A stretch of DNA of 64,000 nt, taken from the NCBI GenBank assembly GCA_017562135.1, contig QEYB01000026.1:434001-498000 (forward strand). The letters are read 5' to 3'. The notes beneath the pieces are model-generated. The model was not told the DNA's origin and searched no databases. It saw only the letters and a list, made by a program, of their open reading frames with translations. This document shows, in pieces, positions 47,201 to 59,857 of this stretch. This DNA comes from Dipylidium caninum (Eukaryota; Platyhelminthes; Cestoda; Cyclophyllidea; Dipylidiidae). The position numbers and the translations under genes are program-made. The first letter of the stretch is position 1. Every line of letters starts with the position of its first letter.

Positions 47201-49660
47201 TTCCAAAGTTAAACTGACGAGATAGTACAACCAAATTGATAAACAGATTGTAATAATTAGACTATAGATAAATACTGACCGATCGCACGTCCCCATGCAG
47301 CTCCAATTAAAAGAGACGGAAGAAAGAGACCACTGGGAATATCTATACCATAGGTGATGGAGGCAAAACAGAAGGTATACAGCACAAAAAGGAGCAGGAC
47401 AGAAAAATTGAATGAACCAGGTGGGTCGTGCAATATTGCAGTTAAAGCACGATTTGGCGTTGTAAAGAAAAGGGTGGAAACACGATTGTAATCACCATTC
47501 GAACACACCACCTTTAAGATAAAAAATGTGTAGAATATACAAAAAAAGAAATTAAAATATAAACAAACCTGATGCACGGCGTCTATTTTATCCCTAAATA
47601 GTGAACGACAATCTGACATGAGAATGAGGATGGCAAAGTTCAGAGAAGTTTGGAGAGTAACGACTGACACACCATCAATAATTTTACCTAACCGTGTTTT
47701 CACATTACTAAAAGAAAGGGAAAACGCAGGATTTACAAAAGACCCCTGTGTTTAAGTGACAAGACGAACAAAATGACGTGAACTCAAAATAACTGTCTAC
47801 TAAATTGAAAGAGGTAAGTGTAGGTGTTTTACGATAGTAAACTCTGAAAATGTAAACGATGGATATATGATTATAGATGAGCAATAAGCTTTAGCCACAC
47901 TTGTAAATTCAACGTGAGTTAAGGAACAACTCAAATTATGTAGGACTTAATAAAGCTAAGATCTTCTGTAGGAACCAGAATTTAAATTTTATGTGACTAT
48001 ACTGTATGGCGTCATAAACTGATTTTTGATATGGAAAAAGGGAAGTGTTATACTAAAAAATACATATTGAAATTATCAGGAGGAGAACCTACGAGCGTCT
48101 ATACTTCGTGAGAGCTTTGTTGAGAGAAATGAAGGCAGCTCCAAGAAGGCCCCCAAAGATACCCATCAAAACGAATATTAGCAATTCGTAGAAATTAAAA
48201 GAAGTAACGCTCTAGAAAAAAACAAATGATACAAAGAGCCAAGTCGCATAATGTTAACGTCTTTGTTGCATACCTCAAACATTCCAAAGCTGATAAGGCC
48301 ACCTGAAGTGAAATTAAAGGGGTGGCCATCGAAAAAACTGCGATAAGAAGCCAGTGTAAACATTGACACCATTGAAGCAAAAAGCTAAACAAGAAAGTTA
48401 AGTTGATAGGGTGATGTTTCAATTATACCTCTTATCAAGTAAACATTTTCATTCCGCAAAATAGTTAGCAAATACTATTGTATTATTTTATTAGTACCAA
48501 GGCTAATCCTGAATAGCTGAGTAATTATCTATGAAGCAAAAATACTGCCATGATAATGAAAAAGAAAGACGAACCGTATCCCAAGTTAGTCGCTGGAAGA
48601 TAAAACTAGCACCCTCCTCAAGAGTAAAAAGAAGACCCCCAACGGGTGAAGCAAAAGCTGCTGCAACCCCAGCAGCGGCTCCAGCGTTGATAAAGTCGCG
48701 CTTCTCCGCATCATTACGGAAGCGACGAAAGGAACTAAACGATAAGTTACACCAAGTGATGCGGCCCTGAGATAGACCGGCTGCAATTACGGCTCCAATG
48801 TGTATCATTGGCCCCTCTTTACCGACTAAAAGTCCACCACAAACAGCTAACACCACGCCAATGGCTTTAACCAGCAATGTACGTGCGCGCAGTATAAATG
48901 GGACGTTCAAGCCGTTCAAATAGCACTTAATTTGAGGGATACCGCTTCCACTACTGGCTGGCTTAAAGGAAAAAAAGTGTACTGTTAGAGACAGCTAGAT
49001 AACATACCGAGAATAACACTGTCAAAAGTATGCCCGCGAAGGTAACGAGGGCGCTGATTAGGCACCAAACACATCCTGGCAATAGCATCGTCCAGAAGTT
49101 ATTGTATTCCGCAAATACTATGAAATCACGACGTCACGGAATCAAAGTTACTCTTATAGTTAACCAGTGATGCAAGAAATTATGATAAAGGATACAATGT
49201 TGAATAAAAGCAAATTTGCTTGAACAGCCAACTGCAGTTGCGGAGTCGATCAGAAAGGCGGTTGACGCAGTAAAAACACCTATTGCAAATAGTAATCCAT
49301 AGCGTAAAAACGCTGTTCGCCAAGGCCTCTAAGGAGGGGAACATTAGATGTACGATCAGGAACCTGATACATCAGAGAAAACATGTCGTTCTTCAAAAAC
49401 GAAAGTTCGGGTGTATCGTACTCGAGGCCCTTAAAATAAGACAGGTCTGTTAAAGCGTACTTCATAGTTGTGAACTCGGTACTTATCGCCAACTGCTTCG
49501 TCGAAGTGAAATGATATGTCAGAGATCTCAAATGCCCTGTTATACCCACCTCTATAACCAATAGCATTACCATCGCCAACACATACCGTACTCTCTGTGA
49601 TCGAGAGGAAATCATGGCAAGAAGGTTTGATGTAACGCTGTTAGGTGGTAGCGGCGGCAC
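44233..49660 (-). CDS. CLCN7: CLC-7-type lysosomal chloride/proton antiporter
   Basis: CLC-6/7 family member. Exons read in order down the minus strand: N-terminal [14 protein letters not shown], first helix [13 protein letters not shown], then [71 protein letters not shown] with [41 protein letters not shown] with [43 protein letters not shown], then two CBS domains with [44 protein letters not shown] and [15 protein letters not shown] (stop 44233-44235). The gating Glu (GKEGP) and the proton Glu (LEEGAS) are both kept, so exchange rather than channel activity is expected. The closest match is CLC-7 (HDPPGS, NGDYN, YD motif). At least one intron is 35 nt (49329-49363). The true 5' exon and start are uncertain. 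Confidence 0.9.
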
Positions 49661-51762
49661 TAAATAAGGGCACCAGCCGACCTTCGCAGATTACGCCATT
49701 AGACATATCCCGAATAAATTCTGTGACCTTAATAATATGATAAGTTACAATCAACCCAAAAGCCTTATTTTGTTGAGGTAACCTCTAACGTAATAATTAC
49801 AGGATTACAGGCAGTTTAGTTCCTTCGGTTAACAAAATAATATCTAACGCGTAGTATCCACCGAACAGGTGAATTAAAGAGAGGTTGGTGTTTCCTTTTA
49901 ATATTGTCAATGAGGGGTCATATTATAGAAAAGTGACCCTTCTATTTCCATCTACAACTGTCGACAACGTGAGCGAATCAGTAATTGACTGAGACCCCGC
50001 TTCAATGAAATTTATTCAGATTGGTTTGAACATTTCAGAAAACTATTTAGCTGTAGTGCCGAGAAAGTCCAATGCTATTGAACTATATCGCCGATTCAAG
50101 TGTCGCAACCCGTGGTGGATTTACGTGCAAATCTATTCATTTGTGCCCCATAGCCAAATGTTTGTCTTCCGGGTTTCAAAAAAGGGCAAAACTCCAGAAC
50201 AACCCAACCCCATACTTTGACGGCTTATATCACTTGGGGACACGACACTTCCTTCAGCCCTCGCTTCTGTGCTCTCGTGTTGCATCTTTCAAGATCGTGT
50301 CCTTTAGAAAATATTTGCTCCCTGATATCTTCGCACTGTAGTGGTCTAAGTTTGAGTCGTCGATCTTTAACAATGTGAGAGAGGCCGACTACGACACTAA
50401 TGTCGTTTTATTTTTTCCAGACGAAATATGGAAAAACTACTCATAATTACTCCGGGTGTAAGCCTTTGAATCGTGTATTTGAGTCTACAGTTGCCTATGA
50501 AGTGCATCCTTCCTTTAAGTATAACTTCGACCAGTGATATTACGATATTGGTTTTATGGGGTAATGCTACAAATTAGTGCTGCAGAGCATTAAGACAAGT
50601 CACGCCTCTTTGATTTTTACAATCTGTATTTTGTCCTTTTTGAGACACGTTCCACTAGGGATTATCTGCTTCTGAGACTCATTAGCAGGTATTTCAAATG
50701 ATTAATCTCCCTTTTACCAAAATTTATCCAGTTTATTAGAGATTTCGAAGTTTTCCGAAAGGCGCATATTAATAACCAGATATATTTAATCGCTATGAAG
50801 CTATGCAATCCACGCTAAATCCCTGATTTATGTGACACATTCCCCCTTTCACTTTCAAATTTTTGGACTTTGCAACAATTGGAGATGACCGGAAATCAAC
50901 GCCACCAAAGCCAATCTCGCTGGCAGGGTACCCGTCGCGCAAACGCTTAACGTGTGGCGCAAACTCTAGAGATCCAATCTTGCAAGATTAAAAAACCATG
51001 AACGGAAAGCACTGAGCTACCGACCCTGCGTTGAGTGCCCGCATAGCCGAAGCTGGAGATAACAGGCTACACCCATCCATAAGTCTAACAGCGCAAAATT
51101 TCCAAGCCCCTTCACGAAACACCCAAACTTCGCTCTGCACCACAACGCCATCGGTAATACCGCTTCTTTACTCTCATAACAAATCGACGGAGAGTGGTAA
51201 TTTCAGTAATTTCTTGACAGATGTGCGAATATTACACAAGGCGTCGATACAATTCCCCTACAAATTTGCATTAATTTCCTATTTGTAACTATCTAGGAGA
51301 GTAGGTTGAACGAACAATACGTGATTTGGAACCAACCGGATTTATTAGAACTATAACTGGCAAATCAGTTCAAAAAATCCTAATTCTACTGTGCTAAAAA
51401 GAGGTGCACACTTTCCAAGGTCCACAATTCATGATAACAGATAGCCGATAAATAGCGCAAATAAAACCTGAGATAAAGTGACTCAAGAACATTGACCGAA
51501 GTCGTCTCATCCACTTAATCTGGGATGCAAATTTCTTGTGCAAGTACACGGATATCTTGAAAGGCGATTACCAACCTGAAAAAAAAAATTTACGTAGCTG
51601 AGACCAATTATCAACCAAAGATACTGTCGGTACAGGTCCCAACATACGGCGTGAAATAGGAAACATCGAGGACGTAAATACCCATGGATCTTACGATGCA
51701 TTTACCTTCAGCATAATCTTATAAGACAAGACATGAAATGATTTACCAGATGAAGAATCACA
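49661..51762. other. Intergenic region between CLC-7 and HSF genes
   Basis: No protein gene recognised. It carries the CLC-7 upstream region, a tRNA-like repeat remnant (separate entry) and the HSF 3'UTR; a minus-strand AATAAA lies at 51346-51341. Confidence 0.4.
50960..51030 (-). repeat. Degenerate tRNA-like (SINE-type) sequence
   Basis: On the minus strand GGTCGGTAGCTCAGTGC resembles a tRNA 5' end with an A-box. About 45-50 nt later, GAGTTTGCGCCAC resembles a degenerate B-box/T-arm. The spacing fits a tRNA, but the stems do not pair well, so this is a decayed tRNA-derived repeat rather than a tRNA gene, if real. Confidence 0.3.
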
Positions 51763-53975
51763 TTAAGACTCGGAGACAGCGTCGTTGGTATCACGGTTGG
51801 GGGAAACCATAGGGGGCGTAAGAGATTTAAGAGGCGAAATAGCAAATAGGTTCTCAAAAATATCGTCCTGATCATTCTGCCCCAATGATGGGGATAACAT
51901 AAAGTTTGCAACGACGTCATCCATGTTGTCGACGTCTCCATTTTCATGAGCATCCTCGCAGTCTTGGGCCATTGACACAATATCATTTATCAGGGCACCA
52001 TCTGTTGAAGAAAACACATATGGAGGCAAAAGATAAAATCCACAGAAAACAAAACCAGAGTAGTTAGTCGCGCACATACCTGGTTGATCAGTTCCGTGAT
52101 CCCATGGGAAATGTTCTTCTACGTCCTCCGGTGATGCAGGGACTTGAGAACAATTTCGAGTGGAGTTATCAGAGGGAAGTAAACCAACTTTTTCAGAAGT
52201 ATACAACAGAGAGGCATTTTCTTCCTTATTAATATTGGTCAACATAGGAGATCCGGATAAATTTGGGGCACTAAAATTCCACCAATGGAAGCTTAAACGT
52301 CTGATATAATTATTTTCATTAAGCGTCCGTTTATCACGTACTCACCTCTTGGCAGGAGCGGAAACCGTGAGTCTACGAAAGGGAGATTTTCTTCTAGGCA
52401 CAGCAACACGGTTGTTTTTTCCACGCTCTCCAATTAATTGCAGGTGAGATGATGGTTCAGATTCCTGGTTCCCAATAAAAGGTTCGGAGAAGTCTTCGAT
52501 GTGAGATGAAATACTGGGCACGATTTCAGATAAATGATAATCAGAAGGCAAAAGTTTACAAGCTTGTTCAAAACCATCATCAAAACACTGTGTTTCCTCA
52601 TCGAATGACTAAATACACAACGAAAAGAACATTGAATAAGAAATAAGATGGAGGCAAGATGAAAAATCATTCTGTTACCTTAGAGGAGTTAACTTCTTCG
52701 ACCACATCATTAGATGATTCCGCGGATAATGTATCAAGCAAATCAGAAGTAAAGGAGAAAACGTCTTGAGAACTATAAGAATTGCTTTTAAATAAAAAAT
52801 GATTGACAAACCCACGTCGCGTTCGTTTACGCGCAGGTGTCACGTCTTGAATTGCCAAAATAGGTGCAGATTGCGAAAGAACGGATGTCGATGTAGAGGG
52901 ATTGGCTATAACTTCTACACGAGGAGAGTTGCATCTGGACAACATCTCGGATGATTCTAATTAGAAGAAGAAGAGGTAGAAAATAGGACCGGAAATATGC
53001 GAGACTCAGATGAGAGTAATTACCCGGAGTCGACGCAGCGATCGCGTCTTGCGCCTGAGAGAAAATAACTCTTTTAATTTGGGGATTTGCTGCAACAAGA
53101 CGAGTTTTTTCTGATAGCATCATGGGATCTAAATTATATGCTAAACAAGAAGGTTCCTCATCAACTGCAGGCGCTCCAGTCAAGGCAAGTTTGCGTTTGC
53201 CAGAACTAATTCTAATGCTTGAGTTCCGTCGATCTGATGCAATCGCGGAAAGGAAGTTGAACAGCTAAAGCCTATTAAAATAAATACAGAAAATACTGTC
53301 TGAATAAGTTGCCCTTGTTTATCAAGTTGATTACGCAACTGAGAAATCTGACGATACATAAACTGATTTTCTGCACGAAGTATGTGCATCTGTTGTGTAG
53401 TTGATTCCTGTCGCGCCCTCATTTGACGAACGGCCTCAGCGAGACGGTTGAATTCTGCTCCGAAAACAATTCGGTTACCACCATTGGCAGCCACATGATC
53501 GCGAACGGTACTTATGCTGACAGGAGAACTGGTAGAAAGGTTACTATTCAACAGATTAGCAGCAAAATTATAACTAGGAGGCTTCCTGTGGATTTTGCTC
53601 AACAAATTAATATTATTTCGCTGGAAATAAGGGTGGCTGAATTCCATATCTTCATTATCCGACGTAAAACCCACTACAGAGTCGGCCCGGTTTATTTTTC
53701 TGAACCCATCTAAAAGAATAGACGCGAATATCAACGTACACATATTCAGCTGCCTGATAAAACTAGACAAGTTGTTATGCTTAAAAAGCATCGGCAAAAC
53801 ATCCTTTGCCAAACGGTTCCCATCACGGATATGGAAACTTCTGCCACCCTAAAAAGCATGTGTTTTACCATATTCTTACGGCATCCCAATATATCAGTTC
53901 ATCGGTCTTAGGGTCATCAACAAGCAACTTCAATTTATTTAAAAATGCCGGTATGTTGCACGCCTGGTTGTGCAT
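51763..53975 (-). CDS. HSF1: Heat shock factor transcription factor
   Basis: Trimeric activator of heat-shock genes in the nucleus. Start at 53975 (MHNQACNIPAFLNKLKLLV). The DNA-binding domain is joined through a 31-nt intron (53849-53879) and a 30-nt intron (53710-53739): YWDA then GGRSFHIRDG, the recognition region [20 protein letters not shown], and HPYFQRNNINLL. A 32-nt intron (53265-53296) lies within the coiled-coil oligomerisation region (AEAVRQMRAR, LRNQLDKQ, LFNFLSAIASDRR). The C-terminal part spreads over several exons to the stop at 51763-51765 and is rich in Asp, Ser and Leu (LINDIVSMAQDCED, DDIFENLFAISPLKSLTPP), as expected of an activation domain. Position 11-12 reads LK where animal HSFs usually have LW. 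Paralog class (HSF1 or other) is not certain. Confidence 0.9.
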
Positions 53976-55086
53976 GGCAGGAGCGAAACGGAACACGAGG
54001 GTTCAAAAAATCCGCGTTTGTGAAGGACTGCTCCTCGAAGTAGCCAAAGAGTGATAATGCAAATAACGTTAATTTCTCGTCAAAGACAATAACTACAAAT
54101 ACGATAACAAAGCAAACAAATTTTGAATTAAAGTCTTAAGGGTCAGTTAGTTTTGACCGTACTATATTCTAACCTAATTAGATGAATAAATATATGTACA
54201 CAGAGAATTGATGATTTTACAAGTCGGTAGGTAAGCCGTAACTCTGTTAATTTAGTGTCACGTTTCTTAGCAAAGTTAGGCGTTTGTATAAGGAGGAGAT
54301 ACCAATGCTTTTAGTCTAAACTAAATAATTAATCAAACCTTTTTACGGATAACGCTACCTGGCGTGTCGAAGCGTAGCGTAACCGCCCGTAATGGCACTC
54401 TTGCGAGTACTTTTATGGAAGATGACATCAGTAATTGCTGGGCGTCTCAAGATGGCTGAAATATATGTTTATCAAAAACGCTAGTTCCTCGGTATGCTAA
54501 TGATTTTATTAATGGCTTTCGCCGTCGCCTAAACAAAAATTTGTTTGAGAAAGGTGCCTACCTCCCGTTATGAATTTTTCTAAAAGCGGAAACCTAATTT
54601 CGTATGGGAAGTTGTTCACTATATCAAATTAATTGACAATCACAGTTTATCACGCATAATTCTTAAATGTATGTTTACACAGCTGGATATTGCAACTTCT
54701 TTCATCCCTTATACCTTTTCTTTCTATAACAGTATGTTGGTTTTATATGAGACTGCGAATGGCCTAACCAAAGTCACACTCGCGTCTGCTACCTTGTTGA
54801 AAAACGACCTACTCTTGCGCTTATGCGTCTGCCCAAAAGGTTAGCTTTTTAAAGGTTATTTGTATCTCTATCTCCTCATCCTTCCCCCTAGGTTACACCT
54901 TTTCAGCTAGATCAAAGCTTCCAAATCATTACAACTCTCATGACCTACTGCCTGATTGGTTAGTGTCAACGTGCTTTGCATGTCTGCGAAGTCAGTAACT
55001 GAACGCTGCAGGATCGATGAAACCGATGATAAATCTTACCCGTTACTCGTAATTGTGTACATCAATTATTTTTTTATCTGGTTTAG
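53976..55086. other. Divergent interval between HSF and ASCC2
   Basis: No gene recognised. It contains the HSF promoter and the unlocated first exon or exons of ASCC2. Confidence 0.4.
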
Positions 55087-58000
55087 GATTCGCATTGGGT
55101 AATTCAAAAAAACTTGCCGACATTTCGTATTCCAAATGATCGTGATATATCAAAAGGCGAGTGTTCTACATGGTTAACGGAGATGAACGTTATGGTCTCG
55201 TTTTTTTCCAAGCTTCTAACACTCCCATTCGACCAATTTTGGGGGGAGGTAAGCGTATTTTCTTTTCAATATTTTAGATGAAACACCAAAAATCCTTACC
55301 CCTGTCAATCAACTCATTCCTTGAATATTGCCCTAAGTATGACGTCTATTTAATCTCGTCTTCTTAGAGATCCTACGTTTCTTAAGATTCCGAAGATTTT
55401 TGTCGATGTAATTACGCAGATATACGCCATTGTGATCCTGATTCTTTTAAGAGCCTCGAAGCCCGCGGAGTCTGAGGTATTTGGTTTCACTCCTTGAGCT
55501 ATCTTTAGGAAATGTTTCTGCGCGCCTTCGAGTACGAAGATATAATCCATAATGCGCCTGTTTTCGACATCCCTCGATTGCTCGACCTTTCGGTTCTTTA
55601 TGGCAAAGATTTTCCAGATTATGTGTCGACTATTTTTAACGCAGTATTTAATGAGGGCGGTAAATATGTAGACGATGCAATTTACGTTATTCACTGTGCG
55701 ATTAATGTAAGCTTTTCCGGCTTCGTGATTATTGGTTTTTTTAAGTTTCTTATCGTCTAAATTCTGGTTCTAAATATCCTCCCCTTTGCATTAGTTCTGT
55801 GTCTTATGACTTCACCATTTTTAGATTCTTGATCAACTAGGGAAAAATATAGCGGGATGGCAACTTGATGGAGGACATCATTTGCCTCCTTCCGATGCTG
55901 AGACTGTTGATATTGTGTCAAATACCATTGATTATATCTCAGAAGCTACGAGAACTTTGGGTATCTTCTTGTCTTTTCTTGGTCCGATAAATCAATGCGT
56001 TGCCGAACTGTGCATTCATAAGAATCTAGTGTCAAAGTAAGCTTATTTGGTAGCTGCGTCAAACTAGTTCAAGGGCTAGTTCATTATCTTTAATTCAAAT
56101 GCGAAATACTTTTATTCTGAAAACTGATGGTTGTAAGGAAATTACGATGGAAGTAGACTAGTTTAACTTGCATGTTTATTCACTAGGCCATTTACCAGTT
56201 TGGTTTTGTCTTATTTCTGTCTTATTGTCGATTATGATGTATAAAGTTGACCGGATTTTGAGATTTTTCACGTGATCACACAATTTAAATATTGAACAAA
56301 TTTTTCCTCTGTGTTATAGATTAATCAATTGCTACAGCTCAACAATTGTCATCATACGTGATCATGTTCTTAGAAGCATGGCTTGGTCTGCTGAGTAAGC
56401 ATTTTTAAGCCATGGTTTGTTATAACCCTCGTTAGTCAACATTCGCACAGGTGTTAGTTTCCTAAGAATCGGCTCCTAATTTTCTTTAACTTTTTTTGCA
56501 TCTTTTGTTGGGATCTTCCAACTTTACATTTTTATTTTTGTAAATTAATGTTCTTTTGTTAGTAATTTGAATATTTGGTTAATAAATAACAAAGTCGCCA
56601 TAATTATAGTGTCAAAAATCACTATTTTCGCGGCTATGAGTTTCTTCAAATCTTGAAAATTGTGTAGCCGAGCGATTGCGCAGCTCTTTTATTACCACCA
56701 TAAAAGTTAGCAACAATAAATTCTGCTTTTGCTTTAGTTCATAATGAAAAATAAGGCTAGAAGCTTGCCGTTTAGAGGAATGTATTAGAAGGCAACAGAG
56801 GTACGCGTTTGTCTTAGGATGCAATTCATTTTGATTATTCCACATGTACAACCTAGGATGAAAACCGCTCTGTTGAACAAATTGGCGATCGCGGCGGGTG
56901 CACTTGTAAAGACCATTCGTGTAGGATTTGTGGAACCAGGTCTTGTGAATAAAATCATGCAAATAGCCTTCGACAACCCAGAATCGAGTTCCTCGCAAAT
57001 TCTCACGGAGGACACCAATGCTCTCATTGATTTAATGATGAATATGCTTAATCATACAGAGTAAGTTTTCATATTTCGTCCAGTAATCTTGTAATGCGCT
57101 CATGTTAGTCCCGCATTTGTCAGTTAAATGAGGAAACATATTTCCATATTGCTTTGGACGACTATAAGGTAACCATTAAATACTAGGTACGGCAACTATC
57201 GAAATTATAATTTTATTGACGAAATACATGCTGAAAAATATGGATAAGGGAAATTATAAACGAGTGGTCTTTTTTATCGTTGTATTTTGTATTATTTGTC
57301 GCAATTTAAGATTTGCAACGGCCTATGCACTGTTATATTCTCCTGATGATGATATCAACCTCATTCGAGAAATCAGCCATCCCAAAAATGTGTACGTTTA
57401 GATATTTTTAATTCCCATCCTTTGTGTGCCCGCTGATTATATGATATAAATTACTCAAAATTGGCTATGGCCATCGTCCTAATTCTCTTAATTTGGTACG
57501 TCGATTCTTCTCCAGGTGTGCTTCTTTCTATTTCATGTTTTATTATTCAGAGATAAGGATCAGCTGGATTATTTGCAAGATGCATTCTCGCACCTTATTA
57601 CAAGACAAAATAATGGAGAGGCTATTGAAGCCGTGCCTCCTTCCGTAGGCGAAATAGTAGCTGACACGGCAGAACAACCGCAACCCGGTTGTTCTCGCTC
57701 CTCAAATTTCCGCGCTGTGAAAGCTGTTCTTCCAGATACACCTGATGATGTCATTGAGGTGATTTTTTTCTGTAGCCTGCATTTTTTTTTCTATTTTGTC
57801 ACTATAGTTGTCTTGTACTCGTTTTCAGCGATGTCTTCTTCACTGCAACGACTCCCAAGCTGTGATTACCGCTCTTTTGGACAAATCAATGCCATTAGAT
57901 GTCGTTGATCCTAAATCCCTTGGGTCGGTAATTTATATATTAATCTACTCCCGATGATACATATATGCTTTTAGATAAGATTATCTTTCTGTCACCGAAG

Positions 58001-59857
58001 TTTAATTGTCCGTAATTCCTTTAAATGACGATAGTGTCTTGCCTACCGTATTCGTGATACCAATGAACATTTGCTTTTGCTGCATCTTCCATTGTTTTAA
58101 CGGGAATGATTATTTCAATGCTCTTTCTTATATTCAGCAGTTCTTATCGCACTAACAATTCAAGTGTAGTTAATAAAAAACAGATAAAAAGTACTAAAAA
58201 ATTAATGGTTTTTCAAATAGAATTTATTCCTCAGTTGTTAATCATTGAACAACAGCTGAAAATGTGTTCGTCGAAACGGCCTGTCTATTGAATAGCATGT
58301 AAAAATTGCTAATGTGTTTAATCTTTGTTAAATAGTTAGGTCTTACGGACCTATCAAGCAACTGATAATTGAATTGTGCAGGCACTGTTGTTCTTCTCTG
58401 CCGACAGCTGTGATATTAGACCTTCAGCGACACAGTACAAAGAAGGTCAGCTATGGCAGGGCAAAAGGGAAAAAGTCATCGATGTTCAGCCTCTCTCGAT
58501 GGAAGAACGAGAACGCGTCACCCGGTTGGCGGTCAGTGTTTGGGATGACGATGATAATGGCCTTAGTGACAGCGAAGGAGAGACCGAACTCCCCAGCGGT
58601 TCTACAAAATCTCAAATTGACCTCATCTACGATGGTAATTCTTTTCTGTTATCGCACATCGAAGGAATTGACATGTCTGATTATGTTTCGTCTATTTAAA
58701 GATGAATATGACGACACCTATGATGGCGAAGTAGGGACTAAATTGGAGCCCGTGGATGAGGAGGAAGCTCAGGTGGAACTTGAAAATGCTTCTAATCAAG
58801 CCGGAAAAGGCGCAATCTTTTTGTCTTTTACGATTGTAGCAAACCTACGAGGAAGCCGAGGAAAGCATCGATACCGCCAAGTAGGCTTATGAGTTTAATT
58901 CTTTAGTTCTGTGCTTGAAAAAATCATCAAAATATTGTAATAATAGGAAGGTGCTAATTTAATACTCCTCAGTTACTTAGACATTGATATCAGCAACATT
59001 TGTCATTTCATATACGTCTGTTTAGGTGCCTTCTGCTGAAAAACCACGCCAGAATGTGTTGCCGATAGAAAATCCTGAGGAGATTCGTGCCAGACGCCGA
59101 CAAATCGAAGCTAGTAAAGTATGTTTTCAACAAGTTTTGCAATCATTTCAAAGAACTATTGGAGAATATTTCGATATTAACGTATTTATTTTAGACATTT
59201 ATATGTTGACTACTTCTTCGAACTATCTCACATGTTTCCCAAACTAATTTTAATGAGATTGAGTGATCTTATGTAAACTGTTTTAATTTCGAGATCCATG
59301 TTGAATGGGTAAAGTACAATCGAGGGTTGACAGGTTAGAAAATAAAATGATACTTTTGACATTAGCAACTTTTAATGAATCTAACGCGGATTACCCCAGC
59401 TCTAGTGGTGTCGAAATAGTGGAATATACCATTTCGTGACCATCCTAACTGGACGGAATTTTTACTCCGCTCTATTGATTCACTTTCCTGCGTGGTACTA
59501 ATACAGAATTTATAAACTTACGACCTATGTCATGGTTATAACCTAGCGTAACTTTTTCGCGATTATTTTCATACCACTTGGAAGTACCGAGGCAACGGAA
59601 TTATACACTCGGAAACGTCTTCCTGGACTGAATCCAGGACATCGCAGTATCGTGGTGTACCCAACTTTTGGCGTGGCGCCGCTGAAGGTAGAGGCGGGTC
59701 CAATTCTCACCCTCGTGGCAATCCTGGTACTCTAGGACGCGGTTACTTCGCCCGTGGTGGGCGAGCAAGGGATAGCCCTACTTATTCTGATCATTTGAGG
59801 AAACGGTTTGATCATCTCGACCATCGCTACCTGGCAAGCAAAAAGCGGAACCCCTGA
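55087..59857 (+). CDS. ASCC2: ASCC2, activating signal cointegrator 1 complex subunit 2
   Basis: ASCC2 binds K63-linked ubiquitin through a CUE domain and works with the ASCC3 helicase in alkylation repair and rescue of collided ribosomes. Blocks in order: LTLPFDQFWGE, SINSFLEYCPK, a 31-nt intron (55337-55367), VFDIPRLLDLSVLYGK, NTIDYISEATRTLG, MKTALLNKLAIAAGAL, DKDQLDYLQDAF, the CUE-like FRAVKAVLPDTPDDVIEV with AVITALLDKSMPLDVVDP, the acidic signature DEYDDTYDG, EEIRARRRQIEASK and a C-terminal exon ending at 59855-59857. That last exon is Arg-Gly rich (RGYFARGGRARDS), an RGG-like RNA-binding tail. The DEYDDTYDG string and the CUE residues identify the family. The first supported exon starts at 55087; the start codon is upstream and not found. 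Some middle junctions are approximate. Confidence 0.87.

Noticed and set aside
52096..52425. Hydrophilic ORFs antisense to membrane and HSF genes (also 32096-32425)
   Set aside because: They are reverse-strand shadows of genuine coding exons, expected from codon bias.
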